Below, in pieces: positions 58,099-64,000 of a stretch of 64,000 bases of DNA. The position numbers and the translations under genes are program-made. The DNA comes from Neisseria brasiliensis. Lineage in GTDB: Bacteria; Pseudomonadota; Gammaproteobacteria; Burkholderiales; Neisseriaceae. Below the pieces are notes generated by a model. It saw only the letters and a program-made list of their open reading frames with translations. It did not search any database and was not told the origin of the DNA. The stretch is taken from assembly GCF_009671065.1 (NCBI RefSeq), contig NZ_CP046027.1, positions 1,488,001 to 1,552,000 of the forward strand. Reading direction: 5' to 3'. How positions within the stretch are numbered: position 1 is the stretch's first letter; each line of letters begins with the position of its first letter.

Positions 58099-58398
58099 AT
58101 GAACAACGCAAGCCGATTGTTATGGTGGGTGCCGGTGTTGATGCTCGCCGCATCTGTAAATGCCGCTTCTTTGGATAAAGCACAAGTATTTGATCTGAAC
58201 GATGTGACTTTGAGCCAAGTGGCAGATGATGTGATTGCGGCCAAACGCCCGGAAAAAACGCTCAACCAGCGCATTTCCGACAGAATCGAAAAATCCCGCC
58301 GTAATCGGGAAGCGCGCAAAATAATGCGCCAGCAACGTGAAAAACGTGAACAAGAGCGTAAAGCCGTGGATAAGGCGGAACAAAAAGAAGCTGCCTAA
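58099..58398 (+). CDS. Small exported, highly charged protein of unknown function
   Basis: This 99-residue protein has a signal peptide (MNNASRLLWWVPVLMLAASVNAA) and a mature part of about 75 residues. The second half of the mature part is a Lys/Arg/Glu-rich helix (KSRRNREARKIMRQQREKR) likely to form a coiled coil. GAAGGAGAACGAT before the ATG at 58099 decides the start; an upstream ATG is rejected. No named family is recognised. It sits alone, ending at a DUS terminator shared with betT. Confidence 0.75.
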   Translation: MNNASRLLWWVPVLMLAASVNAASLDKAQVFDLNDVTLSQVADDVIAAKRPEKTLNQRISDRIEKSRRNREARKIMRQQREKREQERKAVDKAEQKEAA

Positions 58399-58420
58399 TG
58401 GTTGTTACGCTGGATATACT

Positions 58421-58456
58421 CAAGGCCGTCTGAAAAAGGATTTTCAGACGGCCTTG
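58421..58456. terminator. DUS terminator between the small exported gene and betT
   Basis: CAAGGCCGTCTGAAAA and TTTTCAGACGGCCTTG form an inverted repeat between convergent genes. Confidence 0.82.
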
Positions 58457-58468
58457 ATGTTTTAGCGC

Positions 58469-60475
58469 TTAGCGATCCATATACAGAAACTGAATATGGC
58501 GTTCATATTGATTCAAAATATCGATAATCGCCTGCTCTTTGGTGTAGCCGAGAATATCGTAATCCTGACTGCCTTCAATCAAAAAGACTTCGGCGCGGTA
58601 GTATTTTTCATGCTCTTGGCTGGAAGCCAAATTGCCTGCTTGGCCGAGCGCGAAAATCGGTTTTTCTGCTTCAATCAGTTCCACACGATAGATAAAATCG
58701 CTTTGTTCAGGGTAACGAACGGCAATTTGATGCACCAAGCCGCCGTTTTCGGTGGTGAGCTCGACTTCAAGGCGTTTTTTTTCCAATTCAATCGCCACTT
58801 CCGCCATGGCTTGTTCCAATGTATGGGTCATGAAATGTTTGGCCGTCTGAAGGTCAGGGAAGTTGGTCAAACGGCTTAAGCGGTTGCGCCAGTTTAGGCC
58901 GTTGTCGAGCACCAATGCGCGGTCAACTTGGCCTGCTTTGCGCTTCATGCCTTCTTGGCGCAGGCTGATCCACATCGAAATCATGTACAGCACCAAAATC
59001 AGCGAGAAGGGCAAACCGGCTACCACCGACACCGATTGCAGAGAAGCAAACCCACCGGCAAACAGTAAGCCCAATGTCACCAAGCCTGTGCCGGCTGCCC
59101 AGAATAAACGCAGCCACACCGGCGCATCGGCGGTGGAAGCCAAATCGCGCGAACTCAAATTTGCCAATACCAAAGCGCCCGAGTCGGCAGAAGTCACAAA
59201 GAAAATCAAGCCGATAATCACGCCCATGGTCGACCACAAACCGGCCAGCGGATAATGTTCAAACAGCAAAAACATACCCATCGCCGGATTTTCGACTGCG
59301 GTTTTGGCCAGATCGGCCGCTTGACCGCTGTTGACCAAATCGATGGCGCTGTTACCGAAAATCGAGAACCACGCAAAGATAAAGCCCAACGGGATAAACA
59401 TCACGCCGAACACAAATTCGCGCAGCGTGCGGCCGCGTGAAATGCGCGCGATAAACAGGCCGACAAACGGCGCCCATGCCACCCACCAAGCCCAGAAGAA
59501 AATAGTCCAAGCCGATTTCCATTCCGCGCCGGATTCGCCTTCATAAGCATACACGCGGAAGGTTTTGTCCATGATGGTTTGGAAATAGCTGCCGATGTTG
59601 TCCACCAAGCCGTTGAACAGAAACACCGTCGGCCCCATCACCAACAGCGCAATCAACAAGCCTGTCGCGCCCAGCATATTGATTTCGGAAAGACGGCGCA
59701 CGCCTTTGTCCACGCCCGACATGGCCGATAACGCTGCTGCTGCGACTACGCCCAAGATAATGGCCGTCTGAACCGTTTTGCTGGTGTCGATGCCGAATAC
59801 ATGGTTCAAACCTGCATTGGCTTGCAATACACCGATACCCAAGCTGGTGGCAATGCCGAGCAGGGTGCACACCACGCCGAAAATATCGACGGTGTTGCCG
59901 AGCCAGCCGTTGACGCGTTTTTGCCCGAAAATCGGTAGCAAGGCGCTGCGTAAAGCCAGCGGCATGTTTTTACGGTAAGCAAAATAAGCCAAAGCCATGC
60001 CGATCAGCGCGTAAATGCCCCAGCCGTGCAAACCCCAGTGTAAAAAAGTTTGCGCCAAGGCCGCGCGTGCCGCTTCAGGTGTGCTGCCTTCGCCGATATT
60101 GGGTGCAAGGTAGTGGGTGAGCGGTTCGGATACGCCGAAAAACAGCAAATCAATGCCGATACCAGCGGAAAACAACATCGCCGCCCACGCCAAAAACGGA
60201 AAAGCCGGTTTGTCTTGGTCTTGCCCGAGTTTGATGTCGCCGTAGCGCGAGACGCCGACAAACAGCGAAAACACGCCGTAAGCAGCCACCACCAGCATGT
60301 AATACCAGCCGAAATGGTCGGATACCCATTTGAGCGCACCGCCGAGCACGGTTTCACTGACGGCAGGAAATAAAATGGTGAACAAAATCAGCGCCACCGT
60401 AATCACAGACGATGCCAAAAACACGGTTTTATTCACCGCTAGCTTGGCGCCGCCGGAAAACGCGGAATTCTGCAT
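58469..60475 (-). CDS. betT: BCCT-family choline/betaine transporter, BetT type
   Basis: This 668-residue transporter has 12 predicted membrane helices (residues about 15-500). The BCCT core signature is seen as WTIFFWAWWVAWAPFVGLFIARISRGRTLREF (about residues 325-356). The glycine-rich unwound helix region ATSLGIGVLQANAGL is also present. A long cytoplasmic C-terminal domain of about 160 residues follows, as in E. coli BetT (677), where it takes part in osmotic regulation. It probably imports choline. It is the last of three tandem BCCT genes on this strand. Confidence 0.9.
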   Translation of the reverse strand: MQNSAFSGGAKLAVNKTVFLASSVITVALILFTILFPAVSETVLGGALKWVSDHFGWYYMLVVAAYGVFSLFVGVSRYGDIKLGQDQDKPAFPFLAWAAMLFSAGIGIDLLFFGVSEPLTHYLAPNIGEGSTPEAARAALAQTFLHWGLHGWGIYALIGMALAYFAYRKNMPLALRSALLPIFGQKRVNGWLGNTVDIFGVVCTLLGIATSLGIGVLQANAGLNHVFGIDTSKTVQTAIILGVVAAAALSAMSGVDKGVRRLSEINMLGATGLLIALLVMGPTVFLFNGLVDNIGSYFQTIMDKTFRVYAYEGESGAEWKSAWTIFFWAWWVAWAPFVGLFIARISRGRTLREFVFGVMFIPLGFIFAWFSIFGNSAIDLVNSGQAADLAKTAVENPAMGMFLLFEHYPLAGLWSTMGVIIGLIFFVTSADSGALVLANLSSRDLASTADAPVWLRLFWAAGTGLVTLGLLFAGGFASLQSVSVVAGLPFSLILVLYMISMWISLRQEGMKRKAGQVDRALVLDNGLNWRNRLSRLTNFPDLQTAKHFMTHTLEQAMAEVAIELEKKRLEVELTTENGGLVHQIAVRYPEQSDFIYRVELIEAEKPIFALGQAGNLASSQEHEKYYRAEVFLIEGSQDYDILGYTKEQAIIDILNQYERHIQFLYMDR

Positions 60476-60515
60476 AGGCTTTCTCCTTATGTTTGATTGA
60501 TTATTGTCGGGGGAT

Positions 60516-60552
60516 AAGGCCGTCTGAAAAGCATCCAGGTTTCAGACGGCCT
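60516..60552 (-). terminator. DUS hairpin between BCCT genes 2 and 1
   Basis: AAGGCCGTCTGAAAA and TTTCAGACGGCCT lie in the 88-bp gap, so betT may be transcribed separately. Confidence 0.6.
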
Positions 60553-60563
60553 GAAGATGAAAC

Positions 60564-62159
60564 TTAATCGGGAAATTCTTCGCTTGGGCGGTGGGTCGGC
60601 ACTTCTTCTTCACCGCGGTGATAGCGTTCCGCTTCTTCGGCAGGGCGCTTAATCGGCAATGTGTCCGGCAGCACCAAATGCGCTTCGATGCGGAGCACTT
60701 TGATAATCGCGAATAACATCAAAATCAGAATAATCGTAAACGGCAAACCGGCCACAATCGAACCCGCTTGCAGGCTTTTCAAACCGCCCGCCACCAGCAG
60801 CGCCATAATGATGCCCGACAGCAAAAAGCCCCAGACAATTTTCAGGCGCAATGTCGGATTGAGCGCACCGCCGCTGCTCATGCTGGCCAGAATATGTGTG
60901 GCCGAGTCAGCAGAGGTAATCAGGAAGGTGGCAATCAACACCAGCGTGGCGGTAGAAGTAAATGTGTGCAGTGGGAATTGCTCCAAAAAGGCAAACATCG
61001 CCAGCGTGTAATCATTGGCCACTACCTGCGCCAAGCCCGCATTGGCATACAAATCCTGATAAATCGCCGTGCCGCCGAATGCCGCAATCCATAAAAACGA
61101 AATCAGCGGCGGCACAATCAACACGCCCACAACAAATTCACGAATGGTGCGGCCACGCGAAATGCGGGCGATAAACGCGCCGATAAACGGGCTCCATGAA
61201 ATCACCCATGCCCAGTAAAACACCGTCCATTTTTCTACCCAGTTGCTTTCTTTGCGGAACGGGTCAAGGCGCAGGCTGTAATCGATAAAGTGCGTCAAAT
61301 AATCGCCGATGCCGGTCACGAGCGATTTCAACATCACCGAAGTCGGCCCCAGAATCATGATAAACAGCGTCAAACCGAGCGCAATCGCCATATTGATGTT
61401 TGACAGCCATTTCACGCCGCGGCTTAAGCCCGACGAGGCCGAAATCACGAAAATCACCGTAATCACCGCCAAAATCGCCGCGTGTGTCCACGGATTGCCC
61501 GGCAGGCCGTACACATAGGTCAGGCCGCCGTTAATCTGCAATACGCCCATGCCGATGGACGTAGCAATACCCATCACGGTGGCAATCACCGCTAAAATAT
61601 CGACCGTGCGGCGCCAAAAGGTCGGGTAATTGTGGCCAAACAGCGTTTCCATCGAGGTCGATACCAAGCTGTCTTTCTTAATCCGGTATTGAAATAAGCC
61701 GATAATCAGGCCGGCAATGGCAAAAATCGACCATTGCGACAAACCCCAGTGGAAATAAGTATAGCCCATCGCCATGCGTGCGCTCTCAATCGAACCCGGC
61801 TCAACACCTGGCAGCGGCGGGCTGGCAAAATGCGTCATCGGTTCGGCCACGCCCCAAAACACAATCCCTACGCCCAAGCCGCCGGAAAAGAGCATACCGA
61901 TCCATGAAGCGGTGCTGAATTCCGGTTTCTCATCGAAACGCCCCAGCTTCAATTTGCCGTAGCGCGTGAAAATCAGCCCGATTAAAAACACATCAAACAC
62001 AAACACCGACAGCATATACAGCCAGCCGAAATGCGCCGCGATGTATTGGTAAATCACATCGGCGTAGTGGCCGAAGGCTGCGGGAAACATCAAACCGATG
62101 GCGGTAATCGCCACAATCAATACAGCAGAAATATTCAAAACAGTAAGTTGTTTCGACAT
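60564..62159 (-). CDS. BCCT-family transporter (glycine betaine/carnitine/choline)
   Basis: This 531-residue protein has 12 membrane helices and the signature WTVFYWAWVISWSPFIGAFIARISRGRTIREF (about residues 305-336). The unwound region ATSIGMGVLQINGGL and GVAEPMTHFASPP are also present. There is a short C-terminal tail, unlike betT. This size fits the OpuD/BetP/CaiT-like groups; the Trp box residues fit a trimethylammonium substrate. The ATG at 62159 (MSKQLTVL) has TTGGAG at good distance and is preferred to a codon four positions upstream. Second of three tandem family members. Confidence 0.9.
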   Translation of the reverse strand: MSKQLTVLNISAVLIVAITAIGLMFPAAFGHYADVIYQYIAAHFGWLYMLSVFVFDVFLIGLIFTRYGKLKLGRFDEKPEFSTASWIGMLFSGGLGVGIVFWGVAEPMTHFASPPLPGVEPGSIESARMAMGYTYFHWGLSQWSIFAIAGLIIGLFQYRIKKDSLVSTSMETLFGHNYPTFWRRTVDILAVIATVMGIATSIGMGVLQINGGLTYVYGLPGNPWTHAAILAVITVIFVISASSGLSRGVKWLSNINMAIALGLTLFIMILGPTSVMLKSLVTGIGDYLTHFIDYSLRLDPFRKESNWVEKWTVFYWAWVISWSPFIGAFIARISRGRTIREFVVGVLIVPPLISFLWIAAFGGTAIYQDLYANAGLAQVVANDYTLAMFAFLEQFPLHTFTSTATLVLIATFLITSADSATHILASMSSGGALNPTLRLKIVWGFLLSGIIMALLVAGGLKSLQAGSIVAGLPFTIILILMLFAIIKVLRIEAHLVLPDTLPIKRPAEEAERYHRGEEEVPTHRPSEEFPD

Positions 62160-62254
62160 GATTTTCTCCAAGATTGTTGGATGGTATTAAATTATTTTAT
62201 TTTGAATAATTAATATACGCCCTTATCGAAAGACATTCAATTGGCAAGGGGACA

Positions 62255-62300
62255 GGCTTTTCAGACGGCCTGATGCGCATCAAAAGGCCGTCTGAAAGCC
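62255..62300 (-). terminator. DUS hairpin between BCCT genes 3 and 2
   Basis: GGCTTTTCAGACGGCC and GGCCGTCTGAAAGCC form an inverted repeat around a palindromic TGATGCGCATCA centre. Confidence 0.7.
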
Positions 62301-62303
62301 GAG

Positions 62304-63548
62304 TTAAGGGTTCTTATTGTTTTCATTGTTTTGCTGGCGCATTTCTTCATAAATCGCCTGTTGCGCCAATACCGAGCCTTCCGGTGCCTGCGAAGTATCG
62401 CCGTCTTCCCACGGTGCATTATCCGGCACGGTTTCGATGTGAATGGTGCTGAGTGAATAATCCGGTTGGTAGTGTAAATCGTATTTGGCTGCTTTGATGG
62501 TTGCCAACATGATTAAACTCATGATGATCAGCAAAGGCGCACCGGCAAAAATCGAGGCCGTCTGAAGGGTGGACAAGTCGCCGATAAACATCAACACCGC
62601 CGGCATGAAGCATAAAGTAAACGCCCAGAACAAGCGGTTCCAGCGGTGTGGCTCGTCGTTGACTTCATGCTGCACCACCGAAGAAAGAATGTAGGAAATG
62701 CTGTCGAACGTGGTGGCAGTGAAGATAATCGCCAACACGGTAAACACGGCAATCACCAATTTCGCCATCGGCAAGGTGTTCAATACGGCAAAAATAGTGG
62801 CGGTAGCACCTTGCTCATTCAACACGGCCACCACATCGAGCGCGCCGGTCAATTGCAGATACATGCCGTAGTTGCCCAAGATGATGAAAAACACCGAGCA
62901 GCCGAGCGAGCCGAAGAAAATCGAGCCGACCGCCATTTGACGGATGGTGCGGCCTTTGGAAATTTTGGCGATAAACAAACCGATGGTCGGCGCAAACACC
63001 AGCCACCATGCCCAGTAGAACACCGTCCAATCCTGAGGGAAGCCTGTTTTTTGGAAGCCGTGGCCGGAGAATTCGCCGAATGCTTCCGTCCACGTCATCA
63101 TCTTAATCATATTGGTGAGTGAGCGGCCAATGCTTTCCAAGCCGGTATTGAGCATAAACACCGTCGGCCCCGTCACCAACACAAACAGCAAAAACGCCAC
63201 AGCCATATAGAAATTGATGTTGGATAAAAATTGAATGCCGCCGCGCAAGCCCTGATAGGCGCTGTAGGCAAAAATCAGCGTGGTCACCAGCAGCACCACC
63301 AATTGCATGGTGATGTCTTTCGGTGTGTTGAAAAGTTCGTGCAGGCCTTCAGTAATCATGGGTGAGGCCAAACCGAGCGAGGTCGCGCCGCCGCCAATCA
63401 TGCCGAACACAAAGAAAATATCCACCAGCTTGCCCCAGTTGCTCTTGGCGAATTTCTCGCCGAAAAGCGGCATCAGGCTTTGGCTGACCTTCAAAATCGG
63501 CGAATTGCGTACATGGGCAAAATAGGCAATTGACACGGCGGGCACCAA
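62304..63548 (-). pseudogene. Third BCCT-family transporter, interrupted by IS copy D
   Basis: The C-terminal 414 codons are present, from LVPAVSIAYFAHVRNSPILK through the BCCT signature WTVFYWAWWLVFAPTIGLFIAKISKGRTIRQ to a polar tail. At 63548 the homology stops at the right end of an insertion sequence. The N-terminal helices must lie beyond the element, outside the window. The frame continues by chance about 20 codons into the IS. The protein differs clearly from the other two, so it is an older paralogue rather than a recent copy. Confidence 0.88.
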
Positions 63549-63708
63549 TTGACGTCCTTCCCTCCCTGAAGGGAGGGAATTCCTACGGCGATTTGTGAAC
63601 GGCATTGAGCCATTCACAAATCGCTTCGGTGGGTTTCTGCTGCTGACCGCCTTACTGCACGGTTCACTTCACAGACGCTACGGGCACGTCCTGCCCTGAA
63701 ACTTCATT
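63549..63708 (-). ncRNA. Probable omega RNA scaffold (copy D)
   Basis: Same structured right-end segment as in copies A to C. The adjoining guide sequence on the minus strand is TTGGTGCCCGCCGTGTCAAT, inside the third BCCT gene. Confidence 0.6.
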
Positions 63709-64000
63709 TTACTTTTGCGCTGCCAAAATCTCTTGACCGCGCTTTAACACATTGATTGCACCCACAATATCCGCATTGTTTTGATAGCCACATTGCACAC
63801 ATTCAAAGTTTGCCTGTGTTTGACGGTTATCTTTGGCAGTATGTCCGCAAGCTGGGCAACAACGACTGGTATTTTGTGGCGGAACAGCCACCAAATGCCC
63901 ACCGCGCCACAACAGCTTATAGTCCAACTGACGGCGAAACTCAAACCAAGACTGGTCTAAAATCGCACGGTTTAAGCTTGATTTGGCAGCAACGTTTTTT
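63709..64000 (-). CDS. tnpB: TnpB of IS605, C-terminal part (copy D)
   Basis: The frame is open to the window end. The zinc finger cysteines and the last catalytic Asp (NNADIVGAIN) are present and identical to the other copies. Confidence 0.93.
   Translation of the reverse strand, partial: KNVAAKSSLNRAILDQSWFEFRRQLDYKLLWRGGHLVAVPPQNTSRCCPACGHTAKDNRQTQANFECVQCGYQNNADIVGAINVLKRGQEILAAQK

Larger units (their letters stand above)
63549..64000. mobile_element. IS200/IS605-family element, copy D (runs off the window)
   Basis: The first 452 bases match the right-end half of copy B: TTGACGTCC at the junction, the terminal hairpin, then the 3' end of tnpB on the minus strand. The left end and target motif are not visible. 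Confidence 0.96.

Overview
The window is chromosomal DNA from a Neisseria species, most likely a commensal. The main evidence is the very dense DNA uptake sequence (DUS) core GCCGTCTGAA, mostly in the AG-form (AGGCCGTCTGAA) with some AT-forms, often as inverted pairs that double as terminators. Further evidence is a neisserial rRNA operon followed directly by a comE-type competence gene, a pilE-type type IV pilin, and the housekeeping gene content. I cannot name the species.

Layout. 0-12 kb is core metabolism and housekeeping: the end of a lactate permease, tyrS, ychF, ubiB, a zinc-ribbon membrane protein, erpA, an S24-type repressor, argC, an L,D-transpeptidase and rlmD. 12-21 kb is a pilus-associated stretch: a FimV-like protein, a receiver/roadblock-like protein broken by an insertion sequence, tRNA-Asn, a TfpX/TfpZ-type pilin accessory gene, an intact pilE behind a sigma-54 type promoter, and a second pilin gene with a frameshift. 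21-30 kb holds a ubiquinone monooxygenase, rpmA/rplU, ispB, a DUF441 gene with tRNA-Arg, yhhQ and queF (with a preQ1 riboswitch), a decayed EmrA-type efflux locus and thrB. 30.5-36.2 kb is a complete rRNA operon (16S, tRNA-Ile, tRNA-Ala, 23S, 5S). 36-51 kb contains comE, aroG, a TPR/glycosyltransferase-like protein, a TerC-CBS protein with an unusual leader, rng, grxC (broken by an insertion sequence), secB, recG, an isochorismatase-family hydrolase, a GNAT protein, amiC and tsaE. 51-58 kb holds murI, an NAD biosynthesis island (nadC, NrtR-like regulator, nadA, nadB), pgmB, a mapA remnant and a second, truncated murI 3' end. 58-64 kb has three tandem BCCT transporters, the third broken by an insertion sequence.

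The most active element is an 1848-bp IS200/IS605-family element (divergent tnpA and tnpB). It is present three times complete and once running off the window end. The encoded proteins of the three complete copies are identical, so it has moved recently. It inserts cleanly after TTTAT, and both the receiver/roadblock gene and grxC can be rejoined perfectly in frame. One copy lies between a cluster of TGACA/TGTCA sites and the sigma-54 type pilE promoter, and has probably moved a putative enhancer from about 130 bp to about 2 kb away.

The second theme is transfer by natural competence. The nad island carries five copies of the variant core GTCGTCTGAA, the dialect described for the N. mucosa/sicca group. 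I did not notice this core anywhere else in the window. The island is bracketed by a partial duplication of murI, as expected for a recombinational import. A third point of interest is the 5' leader of the TerC gene, which has a long-range stem, a 19-codon ORF and a terminator ending 24 bp before the gene.
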